DNA of 64,000 nt. Origin: Vulcanimicrobium alpinum. GTDB lineage: Bacteria; Vulcanimicrobiota; Vulcanimicrobiia; Vulcanimicrobiales; Vulcanimicrobiaceae. Position numbers and translations under genes: made by a program. The notes under the pieces were generated by a model, which had not been told where the DNA came from, did not search any database, and was given only the letters and a program-made list of their open reading frames with translations. This document shows, piece by piece, positions 27,468-35,841 of the stretch (position 1 is its first letter; every line of letters starts with the position of its first letter). Location: assembly GCF_027923555.1 (NCBI RefSeq), contig NZ_AP025523.1:2670484-2734483 (forward strand), in the 5' to 3' direction.

Positions 27468-29093
27468 ATGGCCGTTCAGTCCGCCCGCGGGCCGGCGATC
27501 CTTCACGCACTGCGGGGATACTCGCCGGCACGTTTTCGCGCCGATCTGATCGCCGGAATCACGGTCGGCCTGGTGGCGCTTCCGCTCGCCATGGCGTTCG
27601 GGATTGCATCCGGCGTTGTGCCGCAGGCGGGGATCTACACGGCGATCATCGGCGGCTTTCTCGTCGCGCTCGTCGGGGGCTCGCGCACGCAGGTCGCCGG
27701 ACCGACCGGCGCATTCGTCGTGATCGTCGCCGCGATCATCGCGAAGCACGGCGTCTCCGGCCTCCTGCTCGTCACCGTGATGCGGGCTGCATCCTGCTGG
27801 TCCTGGGGTTGACGGGGCTCGGATCGGCGGTGAAGTTCATCCCGCGCCCGGTCGTCATCGGCTTCACCAATGGGATCGCGCTCCTGATCGTCTCGACGCA
27901 GATCAAGGACTTCTTCGGCCTGCAGGTCGCCGCCGGCGCCGGGGAGTTCTTCGCGCGCATGGCCGCACTCGCACGCGCCGTACCGACGTTCGATCTCGCG
28001 ACGACGCTCGTCGCCGCCGGCTCGCTGGCGCTGCTGATCGCGATGCCGCGGCTGGTGCCCCGGGTGCCGGGCGCGATCGTCGCGCTCGTCGTCGCGACCG
28101 GCGCGGTCGCGCTCTTTCACGTCCACGTTGCGACGATCGGTTCGCGGTTCGGCGGCATTCCGGCCGGTCTGCCGCCGCTGGTGATCCCGCAGTTCCGCCC
28201 CGACTTGATCCTCTCGCTGATCCCGTCCGCGTTCACCGTCGCGATTCTCGCCGCGGTCGAGAGCCTGCTCTCGGCGGTCGTCGCCGACTCGCTGACCGGC
28301 GACCGTCACGACTCCAACGCCGAACTCGTCGCACAGGCGTCGCCAACCTCGTCGTCCCGCTCTTCGGCGGCATCCCCGTTACCGGCGCGATCGCGCGGAC
28401 GGCGACGAACGTCCGCTCGGGCGGACGCACACCGGTGGCCGCGATCGTGCACGCCGCGACCCTGCTCGCGATCGTGCTGCTCTTCGCGCGGCTCGCGTCG
28501 TCGATACCGCTCGCGACGCTGGCCGCAATCCTCGTCGTCGTCGCGTACAACTGGTCACCTTCGTGCGGACCGTGATCGCCGATCTGACCCTCGCCGTCGA
28601 GGTCGGGATGGCGCTCGCGGCGCTGCTCTACATCTACCGCATTTCGCAAACCACGACCGTTTCGCTGGTCACGCCCGAAGACGTCGAAGACGGGCGCATC
28701 CACATTCTGCAGGACAAGCCGATGCCGCCGTACGTCTCGATCGTGCGCATCCACGGCCCGTTCCTCTTCGGGACGACGGAGACGCTGCTCGAGCAGACCG
28801 GCGACGTCGAGCGGTACGCCCCGATCGTCATTCTGCGGCTGCGCAACATGACGGCAATCGACGCGACGGGGCTGCACGCGCTCGAGCTGCTGAGCGAACG
28901 GCTGAAACGTTCGGGCCGCACGCTCCTGCTTTGCGGCGCCCGCGATCAGCCCAAGCGTTTCCTCGAGCGCGCCGAGTTCGTCGGGAAGATCGGGCCGACC
29001 AACATCCTTCCGAACGTCCATGCCGCGCTCGATCGCGCGAGCGAGATCCACGACCGCTTCGACGGATCGGCGACGAGTTCGCACACGACATGA
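27468..29093 (+). pseudogene. Degraded SulP-family anion transporter with STAS domain
   Basis: The original protein had N-terminal helices (RADLIAGITVGLVALPLAMA), the SulP core ([19 protein letters not shown]) and a C-terminal STAS domain (RLRNMTAIDATGLHALELL). Three lesions separate these parts: a one-base loss near 27781-27785, another near 28335-28338, and at about 28553 a missing stretch estimated at 60-75 bp after VVAYN, where the family has about 20-25 more residues. Each single-base site restores a family-typical sequence when one base is added. The third lesion argues for true decay. Substrate (sulfate or bicarbonate) is unknown. Confidence 0.85.
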
Positions 29094-29111
29094 TCTAGGC
29101 GCGCCGCGAAC

Positions 29112-31790
29112 TCAGCGCTGCGGTCCGAGGATCGTGCGGACGAAGTTCTCCGGCTGGACGTAGGTCGAAAACGCGCTTTGAATCGAGGCCGCGTCGGTCG
29201 CGGCGATGCGCCGCGCGTCGATCTGCGCCTGATCGAACGGGTATCCGGCCAGCGCGTCTTCGAGCAGCGACTGTCCGATCGCGCTGACCGACGCGGTGCC
29301 GATCGCCGTCTGATGCACGATCGACGCCTTCGCCAGCGCCAGTTCGAACTCGCCGACCGGCTGCGTTTTCATCCGCGAGATCTCGGTCTCGATCAGCGAG
29401 AGGATCCGCCCTTCGTTGCTCGGCAGGCACGCGAACTCGATCGAGAGCAGGTAGCGCGAACGCCGCGGCTGGAGCCGCGACGCGACCGTGTAGACGAGTC
29501 CGGCGTTCTGGCGCAGATCGCGGAAGAGCCGGCTCTGTTCGGGGCCGAGCGAGCCGCCGCCGAGGATCGCGTTGCCGAGCAGCAGCGGATACAGCTGCGG
29601 CGCGTTGCGTTCGAGCCCGACGATCTGCTGCAGCTGCACGTTGTCCTGACCGCTCGGGATCGGGATGCGCACCTCGCCCGGCCGGTTGGGCGGGAGCGGC
29701 GACGGCTCGACCTGCGGCGCGGGACCGCTGGCGCGCCAGTTGCCGAACTCTCGCTCGATCGCGCTGCGCGCCGCTTCGGCAGTCACGTTGCCGACCACGA
29801 CGATTGTGGTGAGATCGGGGCGGAACGCGTGCTGATAGTACGCGCGCACGTCGTCGAGCGCGAGCATCTGCATCCCGCGCGCCGTCGGCTGGCGCAGTTC
29901 CGGATCGTCGGGCGGCAGCAGAAAGCGCGCGGCACGCAGGTTCGCAATCGTCCCGCTGCTCGAGAGCGTCGTCTGGAGTTCGTCGATCGCGCGCTTGCGC
30001 GCGAGTTCGAACGTCGGCTCGTCGAAACGCGGCTGGAGCTGATTCTGGGCGAGAAGGGCGACCCCGCGCGCAAACTGCTTCGAGGTCGTCTGCAAGCCGA
30101 AGCCGCTCCCCGCAACCGCGTTCGAATCGGCGTCGTCGAGCGCGCGCTGAAATCCGATGCGGTCCTGCGTGCGCGTTCCGTAGGGGAACATCGCGTCGAG
30201 CACCGCCGAGACGCCCTCTTTCCCCGCCGGTTCCTCGAGATCGGGATTCGATTTCACCCGCCCGTACACGAACACCGAGTCGGAGATCGTCTCCGGCTGC
30301 ACGATGAGCGTCAGCCCGTTCGGCAGCGTGGTGCGCGTCGGCGCGAGCGACGACGGCGTAACGTCGACGTGATGGATCGCGTCTTCCGCCCAACTCGGGA
30401 GGTGCGTGACGGGCGGCTGGGCGGCGAGCAGGTTTTCCGGCCCGCGCTGCGGCGGCGTCGGCGCGTCGGTGCGCGACGCGCTCGCCGAAGGCGTGAGCGC
30501 CCCGACGATCGCGTGACGCGGGTCAAGGTAGGTGCGCGCGACGCGGTCGACCTCGTCGAGCGTCACCTTCGCGATCAAGTCCTGTTCGTGCGCGATCGAC
30601 GGTTCACGGTCGAGCGCGATCGTGGTCGACCAGTCGGAGGCGAGCGCTTCGATCGAGTTGCGGCTCTGCTCCTGATCGGCGATCAAGTGCCGCTTCGTCG
30701 TCTCGAAGAGTTCGCGCGGAACGCCGCGCTTGGCATACCCGGTAAGGATCGACTGCAGTTTCTCCGTCATCGCGGACGGATCGGCGCCGGGCGGGAGCGC
30801 CGCCGTCGCAAACGCGAGCTGCGCTTCGGGGACGTACGGGAACGACGTCCACCCCGCGTCGAGCGCTTGACCCGTATCGCGGAGCGCATGGAGCGGACCG
30901 CGCTCGGCGCCGAGGATCCCCTGCAGCACGAACGACGCGAGGAAGTCGGCGTCGTTGAGCCCCGGCATGCGGAAACCGACGGCCGCCAGCGGGTATATCA
31001 GCGTCGTCGTCCGCTTGAGCACGGTGCGCGGCACGGGCTTGAGATGCGCCGCCGCATGCGACGCGATCGTGCGCGCCGGAATGCTCTCGAAGCGCGCGCG
31101 GATCTGCTCGAGCGCGCGCGCCGGATCGACGTCGCCGGCGATGACGAGCAGCGCGTTATTGGGCGCGTACCAGCGCTCCCAAAACGCCTTGATCTGAGGT
31201 CCGGTGAGCCGGTCGAAGGCGGACTTCGTCCCGACGCCTTCGTGTCCGTAGGGCGTGCCGTCGTATGCGATCCGCTGGGCGTCGCGGAAGAAATCGGCGC
31301 CGGGCGTGGATTCGTCGCGCAGCACTTCCTGTTCGATTGCACCGCGCTCGTTCTGCCACTGGTCCTGCGCGTCGAGGACTTCACGCATCCGGTCCGATTC
31401 GATGCGCAGGATGGCGTCGAGATCCTCGCGCGGGACGTTGAACTGATATTGCGTGAGCGTGTCGCTCGTCGCGGCGTTGAACGAGCCGCCGAGCGCCGTC
31501 GCGATCGTCCCGAGTTCGCTCGTCGAAAGATTGCGCGTCCCGCGGAACATCATGTGCTCCTGGGCGTGCGCCATCCCCGGGACGCCGGCCGGATCGTCAC
31601 GCGAACCCACCAGGTACGTCATCTCGGTGGAAACCGCAGGCGCGATCGCGTTGCGGACGATCACCACGCCCATCCCGTTGCGGAGCGTCGCGTGCACGAC
31701 GTCGGTCGCCGGCGCCGACGGCGCCTGACCGGTCAGGGCGCCTGTGAAGACACACAGCAAGAAGGCAAAGCGGAACCGGCGAATCGTCAT
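29112..31790 (-). CDS. Exported M16-family zinc peptidase (fused two-domain pitrilysin type)
   Basis: An 892-residue protein with a signal peptide (RFAFLLCVFTGALTGQA). The N-terminal half has the inverted zinc motif HAQEHMMFRGT (HxxEH) and the downstream Glu in NERGAIEQEVLRDE. The C-terminal half is the second, inactive M16 repeat (DLTTIVVVGNVTAEAARSAI). Such periplasmic enzymes degrade short peptides. Its ATG overlaps the stop of the MmcQ-like gene. It is the last gene of a long operon. Confidence 0.9.
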   Translation of the reverse strand: MTIRRFRFAFLLCVFTGALTGQAPSAPATDVVHATLRNGMGVVIVRNAIAPAVSTEMTYLVGSRDDPAGVPGMAHAQEHMMFRGTRNLSTSELGTIATALGGSFNAATSDTLTQYQFNVPREDLDAILRIESDRMREVLDAQDQWQNERGAIEQEVLRDESTPGADFFRDAQRIAYDGTPYGHEGVGTKSAFDRLTGPQIKAFWERWYAPNNALLVIAGDVDPARALEQIRARFESIPARTIASHAAAHLKPVPRTVLKRTTTLIYPLAAVGFRMPGLNDADFLASFVLQGILGAERGPLHALRDTGQALDAGWTSFPYVPEAQLAFATAALPPGADPSAMTEKLQSILTGYAKRGVPRELFETTKRHLIADQEQSRNSIEALASDWSTTIALDREPSIAHEQDLIAKVTLDEVDRVARTYLDPRHAIVGALTPSASASRTDAPTPPQRGPENLLAAQPPVTHLPSWAEDAIHHVDVTPSSLAPTRTTLPNGLTLIVQPETISDSVFVYGRVKSNPDLEEPAGKEGVSAVLDAMFPYGTRTQDRIGFQRALDDADSNAVAGSGFGLQTTSKQFARGVALLAQNQLQPRFDEPTFELARKRAIDELQTTLSSSGTIANLRAARFLLPPDDPELRQPTARGMQMLALDDVRAYYQHAFRPDLTTIVVVGNVTAEAARSAIEREFGNWRASGPAPQVEPSPLPPNRPGEVRIPIPSGQDNVQLQQIVGLERNAPQLYPLLLGNAILGGGSLGPEQSRLFRDLRQNAGLVYTVASRLQPRRSRYLLSIEFACLPSNEGRILSLIETEISRMKTQPVGEFELALAKASIVHQTAIGTASVSAIGQSLLEDALAGYPFDQAQIDARRIAATDAASIQSAFSTYVQPENFVRTILGPQR

Positions 31791-32203
31791 CCGCTCGAGT
31801 GTTCCCGGTTTCGCTGGGAGGAGCCCTTGGGTGCGTCGAGCGCCGCGAGGAGCGTGCGCGGCGCGACGACGCGATACGCTTCCTCGACGATCTCCGAAAT
31901 CGCCGGCCAGTCAGGCGTGCGGTCGAGGCGCACGCCGATCCAGCCCCGATGACCGACGTACGGCGGGCGGAAGAACCGCTCGCCGTCGGCGCCGATCAGC
32001 GCCTCCTGCGCGCCCGTCGGCGCCGCGCACCACAGCGCCAAGCGCCCGTCGCCGTGATGATCGTCGAGAAACATCACGAACGTCGACTTGTCGCGCACGA
32101 AAAAGCACGGCGCGCCGTGGCTGAGACGCTCGCTCACCTCCGGCAGCGCCGTGCACAGCGCGCGCACGCGCCGCAGGGCGGCGGCGGCGGTTCGCGCTGA
32201 CAT
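31787..32203 (-). CDS. MmcQ/YjbR-family protein
   Basis: A 138-residue protein of the double-wing DNA-binding-like YjbR fold: ALCTALPEVSERLSHGAPCF, FVRDKSTFVMFLDDHHGDGR and RGWIGVRLDR are typical. The family often appears near stress genes, but its biochemical function is not established. It starts at ATG 32203, 4 bp after glutathione peroxidase, and overlaps the M16 gene by 4 bp. Confidence 0.82.
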   Translation of the reverse strand: MSARTAAAALRRVRALCTALPEVSERLSHGAPCFFVRDKSTFVMFLDDHHGDGRLALWCAAPTGAQEALIGADGERFFRPPYVGHRGWIGVRLDRTPDWPAISEIVEEAYRVVAPRTLLAALDAPKGSSQRNREHSSG

Positions 32204-32207
32204 CGCG

Positions 32208-32765
32208 TCAGCTCTTCGCCAGTTCGGCCTCGATCGCGGCCAGCAGCGCCGGATCATCCGGCGTGACGTCGGGCGCGAAGCGCGCGACGACGTCGCCATG
32301 GCGACCGATCAGGAACTTCTCGAAGTTCCAGGTGATGTCGTCGGGCTTCTTTCCGGTGATGAGACCTTTCTCGGTCAGTCGCGCTTCCAGCGCGCTATCC
32401 GCGTTCTTGCGTGCCGCCGGCTGCGCCGCGATCAGCGCATCGTAGAGCGGATGCCGATCGTCGCCTTTCACGACGATCTTCTCGAACATCGGAAACTGCA
32501 CGCCGAACGACGTCTCGCAGAACTGCGCGATCTCGGCGTTCGAGCCGGGCTCCTGCGCACCGAACTGGTTCGCGGGAAAACCGAGTACCGCGAAGCCTCG
32601 GTCGCGAAAGCGTTCGTAGAGCACCTCGAGGCCGGCGTACTGCGGGGTGAGCCCGCACTGCGAGGCGACGTTGACGACGAGCAGGACGGTGCCGTCGAAC
32701 TCGGCGAGCCGGGTGGGCGATCCGTCGATGCGGTTGACGGGAATCTCTTGCAAAGGTGCAGGCAT
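32208..32765 (-). CDS. Glutathione peroxidase-family thiol peroxidase
   Basis: A 185-residue protein with the peroxidatic Cys in LLVVNVASQCGLTPQYAGLE, the Gln in GFPANQFGAQEPG and the Trp in ITWNFEKFLIG, completing the usual Cys/Gln/Trp set. The Cys form normally uses thioredoxin. It starts at ATG 32765. It sits in the overlapping gene run between the membrane protein (41-bp gap) and MmcQ. Confidence 0.9.
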   Translation of the reverse strand: MPAPLQEIPVNRIDGSPTRLAEFDGTVLLVVNVASQCGLTPQYAGLEVLYERFRDRGFAVLGFPANQFGAQEPGSNAEIAQFCETSFGVQFPMFEKIVVKGDDRHPLYDALIAAQPAARKNADSALEARLTEKGLITGKKPDDITWNFEKFLIGRHGDVVARFAPDVTPDDPALLAAIEAELAKS

Positions 32766-32806
32766 GCGGGGCGCGTTCGCCGCCGCGCGCGCGGCACCAT
32801 CGTCCC

Positions 32807-33262
32807 TCAGCGGCCGGCGCGGTCGTGGATGAACGACCAGAACTCGTCGTCGCGGCCGGACGGATGCGGCCGCCGCCGCGCGCCGAGCGACGCAGGCAGC
32901 GCGACGAAGACGGTCAGCACGAGCGCGTACGCGATCCCGGCGAGCAGCACGACCGCGACGCGCTCGCGCAGCGGATCGAGGTGCCACATCTCCAAGAGCT
33001 CGCTCGGATGCGCGGTGCGCGCGCAGGCGAGGCCGAGCCACGCTGCATAGGCGATGAGAAACGCGCGTCCGACCGTCGCGGGAGCGTCGCCGCCGCGCGC
33101 GCTCCAGCCGAAGGCTGCCAACAGGAACGCGACGCTCGCGGGCGCGACGACCGGTTCCCACCCCGCCGCGTCGGCGTACCGGGTGAAGCCGTACTCCCAT
33201 CCCGCCGCGAGCCCGGCGAACGCGATTACGCTCGCCCAGCGGCGCACCGGCGCCGGTATCAT
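32807..33262 (-). CDS. Small four-helix membrane protein
   Basis: A 151-residue protein with four predicted membrane helices (ASVIAFAGLAAGWEYGF, VVAPASVAFLLAAFGW, AFLIAYAAWLGLACA, RVAVVLLAGIAYALVLTVFV) and a charged C-terminal tail (GARRRPHPSGRDDEFWSF). The ATG at 33262 overlaps the GNAT stop. No family is recognised. Confidence 0.65.
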   Translation of the reverse strand: MIPAPVRRWASVIAFAGLAAGWEYGFTRYADAAGWEPVVAPASVAFLLAAFGWSARGGDAPATVGRAFLIAYAAWLGLACARTAHPSELLEMWHLDPLRERVAVVLLAGIAYALVLTVFVALPASLGARRRPHPSGRDDEFWSFIHDRAGR

Positions 33263-33801
33263 CCGGAATCGTTCGCCGCACCCGCCGGGAAACGCTCGAA
33301 CAGCAGCGTCGGATCGCCGTGGTAGGTCGTCCGGGCGGCTTCGCGATACCCGCACTTTTCGGCGACGCGGACCGACGCGCGATTCTGCGGATCGATCAAG
33401 CAAGCGGTCCGCGCTCCGGCAAACCGCGCGTCGCCCCACGCAACGATCGCCCGCACGGCTTCGGTCGCATACCCGCGCCCGAAGAACGCCGGCGCGAGCA
33501 CCCAGCCGATCTCGGGGACATCGACCAGCGGCGGATCGATCTCGCGATGATAGTCGGCGAACCCCGCCTCGCCGACGAATGCGCCGCTCGCGCAGTCTTC
33601 AAGCGCCCAGTACCCGAAGCCGAGCAGCGCCCAATGGCCGGCGTAGCGCAGCAGCCGCGCCCATGACAATTCCGCAGTCGACGGACGTCCGGTGATGTAC
33701 TGCGTGACGCGCGGATCGGCCCACATCGCCGCGAGCGCATCGAAATCGTCGAGGCGATGCGGACGCAGCGTGAGCCGGGGCGTCGTCAGGGTCGAAATCA
33801 T
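33259..33801 (-). CDS. GNAT-family N-acetyltransferase (RimJ/RimL-like)
   Basis: A 180-residue acetyltransferase starting TPRLTLRPHRLDDFDALAAM, with the acetyl-CoA-binding stretch IGWVLAPAFFGRGYATEAVR and the NRASVRVAEKCGYRE motif. These mark the RimJ/RimL ribosomal-protein-acetyltransferase-like branch, although the substrate cannot be told. ATGA overlaps occur at both ends, with the hydrolase and with the membrane protein gene. Confidence 0.87.
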   Translation of the reverse strand: MISTLTTPRLTLRPHRLDDFDALAAMWADPRVTQYITGRPSTAELSWARLLRYAGHWALLGFGYWALEDCASGAFVGEAGFADYHREIDPPLVDVPEIGWVLAPAFFGRGYATEAVRAIVAWGDARFAGARTACLIDPQNRASVRVAEKCGYREAARTTYHGDPTLLFERFPAGAANDSG

Positions 33802-34487
33802 CGCTCCTCCGGGGTTGCGATGCGCGCGATCTCGCGCGCCATCGCGGCGGGACGCAGAAAGCCGACGCCGTGACCGGCGTTCGGCACGACGACGAAACGC
33901 GCGCGCGGCGCCGCGCGCCGATAGGCATGCGCTCCGATCCGCGCCGGATCGAATGCGCCGTCGATGAACGTCAGCGGCGCGACGATCGTGCCCGCGAGCG
34001 CGGGGTAATCGATCCCGAACAACGCGCGCAGGGTGAGCGAACGCTGCGCCGGCGCGATCCCCGCAGCGAGCACCGCATCACCGTCGCCGCGCACGCGCGC
34101 TCCTCGGGCGATCGCGCGCACCGCGAGCCGGCCGACGCGATCGGGGAGCGGCACGTCCGTCGCGCGCGCGATGCGTGACCACCACCCATGCAGCGGAAAC
34201 GTGCAGCCGCCTGCGACGACGGCGGCAACGGACGCGCGCGCCGCGACGAGCAGTGCGAGATATCCCCCGAGCGAGTCGCCGCACACGATCGGCGGCTCGC
34301 CCGCGCGGCAACGCGCGACGAGTTCGTCGACCGCGAGCGGCAGATCGAATCGCTCACCGATGCGCGCGCCGTGCCCCGGCAGATCGGGTGCCTCGACGGC
34401 GAATCGCGCGCCGAGCGCACGCCGCAGGGGCCGCCACGCTGCGCCGTTCACCACCGCACCGTGAATCGCGACGACCCGCCGGCTCAC
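33798..34487 (-). CDS. Alpha/beta hydrolase
   Basis: A 229-residue protein from GTG 34487. It has the oxyanion segment VVAIHGAVVNGAAWRPL, APDLPGHGAR, the nucleophile elbow IVCGDSLGGYLAL, and late Asp (LTFIDGAFDPARIG) and His (VVPNAGHGVGF). The full triad is present, so it should be active, but the substrate is unknown. It overlaps the cupin gene and the GNAT gene by 4 bp each. Confidence 0.82.
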   Translation of the reverse strand: MSRRVVAIHGAVVNGAAWRPLRRALGARFAVEAPDLPGHGARIGERFDLPLAVDELVARCRAGEPPIVCGDSLGGYLALLVAARASVAAVVAGGCTFPLHGWWSRIARATDVPLPDRVGRLAVRAIARGARVRGDGDAVLAAGIAPAQRSLTLRALFGIDYPALAGTIVAPLTFIDGAFDPARIGAHAYRRAAPRARFVVVPNAGHGVGFLRPAAMAREIARIATPEER

Positions 34488-34963
34488 TCCTCGCCGTCGA
34501 AGTAGTCGAGCGGCTCCGAGCGGATCGCGCGCCGCTCCGGCGAGCGCACGACCCACTTGTCGCTGTCCGGGAAATGCGTCGACTCGCCGATCGGGTTGTC
34601 GGCGACGACGAAGAGCACCAGATCCGTCGTCCCCGAATTGCGCAGCTGATGCGGCTCGCCGGGCTTGAACAAAAACGCATCGCCCGCCGCGATCGGCGTT
34701 GTCCCGCCGGCGTCGCGCACCTCGCCGCTCCCTGCGATCACGTGATAGAACTCCCACTGCATGCTGTGCGAGTGATACGGATACGGCGTCGCGCCCGGTG
34801 CGATCCGCGCGATTTCGACATCGAACGGATGGCGCGCAAGCAGATCGGTCGACTGCGGATCGCGCCCCAGCGCCTCGGAGATCTGTCTCCCTGCGCCCGC
34901 GAACGTCGCGCGCGGCGAGGACCAGCGCAGTTCCTCGACCTCGGCCACGTTGACTTTGCGCAC
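34484..34963 (-). CDS. Cupin-domain protein
   Basis: A 159-residue protein with the two cupin metal motifs: PYPYHSHSMQWEFYHVIAGSG (His, His, Glu) and FKPGEPHQLRN (third His). The start is taken as GTG 34963, 2 bp after the zinc-ribbon stop. Single-domain cupins can be sugar isomerases, dioxygenases or ligand sensors; none of these is favoured by the neighbours. Confidence 0.78.
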   Translation of the reverse strand: MRKVNVAEVEELRWSSPRATFAGAGRQISEALGRDPQSTDLLARHPFDVEIARIAPGATPYPYHSHSMQWEFYHVIAGSGEVRDAGGTTPIAAGDAFLFKPGEPHQLRNSGTTDLVLFVVADNPIGESTHFPDSDKWVVRSPERRAIRSEPLDYFDGEE

Positions 34964-34965
34964 GC

Positions 34966-35370
34966 CTAGCGCTCGCGGTTGAAGCGGTTGGTGAAGACCG
35001 GCGCATCGTCCTCGACCTCGCGGCGATGACAGCGGTCGCACAGGCTGTACTTGTTCGGAATCGGGTACGGCTTCTTATTCCAGCGGAGGCTCAAGTCGTG
35101 CACGAGGTGGGCGCGCCGCTTGCAGCCGGGGCAGACGAAATGCTCGCCGTCGGCGTACAGCACCGGATCCTTCGGGGTCCACGTCTCCGGCTCGCCGCTG
35201 AAATGCGGGCATTTCTTGAGCGCTTGCTCGTAGGCGTATTTGAGACCGGCCGCATGATCGGTCAGCGCTTCGGCGGCACGCTCCTGCTCCGCCCGGCACT
35301 CGGGACACACGGAGCTGCGAAGCGTCCGTACATCCTTGGGCTGCTTGCAGACGGCGCACCGGAATTCCAT
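34966..35370 (-). CDS. Zinc-ribbon protein of unknown function
   Basis: A 134-residue protein with four Cys-X2-Cys pairs: FRCAVCKQ, SVCPECRAE, FVCPGCKRR and SLCDRCHRRE, enough for two structural zinc sites. The first pair and second pair lie within 25 residues, the others in the C-terminal half. It starts at ATG 35370, 23 bp after the UdgX remnant. It could bind nucleic acid or a protein partner; I do not know the family. Confidence 0.7.
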   Translation of the reverse strand: MEFRCAVCKQPKDVRTLRSSVCPECRAEQERAAEALTDHAAGLKYAYEQALKKCPHFSGEPETWTPKDPVLYADGEHFVCPGCKRRAHLVHDLSLRWNKKPYPIPNKYSLCDRCHRREVEDDAPVFTNRFNRER

Positions 35371-35393
35371 GTTCTCACCTTGGCGCTCGGAAT

Positions 35394-35831
35394 CTAGGCG
35401 TCCCGCATCAGCCGGGCGACGATCTTCAAATCGTCGACGAACGCCGAAAGCTCGACACGGCGAGCGGCATGGACGGTCGCTACCACGCGCTCGGCGTGCG
35501 GTGCGGAGACGAGTTCGCGATGCGCGGTGACGCGGAACGACGGTCCCAGCAATGCCTGCGCCGCAGTCGCTCCCAGCGCGACGACGAGCCGCGGCCGCAC
35601 CACCTCGATCTCGGCGACGAGCCTCGGCTCGCACGCGCGCACTTTAATGCGTTTCGGCGACGCGTGGATGCGTCGCTTCCCGCGCTCGACGAATTTAAAA
35701 TGCTTGACCGCGTTGGTGATGTAGACGTGCGCCGGATCGATCGCGGCCTCGCGCATCGCGTCGCGCAGCAGGTTCCCGGCGGGACCGACGAAGGGATGGC
35801 CTTGCCGGTCTTCGCTGCGGTATTGCAGCAA
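35394..35831 (-). pseudogene. Truncated UdgX-type uracil-DNA glycosylase
   Basis: The readable part matches UdgX: EDRQGHPFVGPAGNLLRDAM, VYITNAVKHFKF and the UdgX-specific GKRRIHASP loop with the His that traps uracil covalently. The N-terminus with the GEQPGDQ active-site motif and its Fe-S Cys is missing, since the frame opens (TTG 35831) directly after the helicase stop. The C-terminal HPS motif is also damaged: ATVHAARRV replaces the expected HPSSxLR. Both active-site ends are gone, so it is probably a remnant. It sits 10 bp after the DEAD-box gene. Confidence 0.75.
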
Positions 35832-35841
35832 ACGAACCCGC

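Noticed and set aside
29178-31952. 924-codon plus-strand open frame
   Set aside because: It lies antisense to the M16 peptidase gene, which has a signal peptide and zinc motif; the antisense translation has only repeated Arg, Asp and Gly with no motif.
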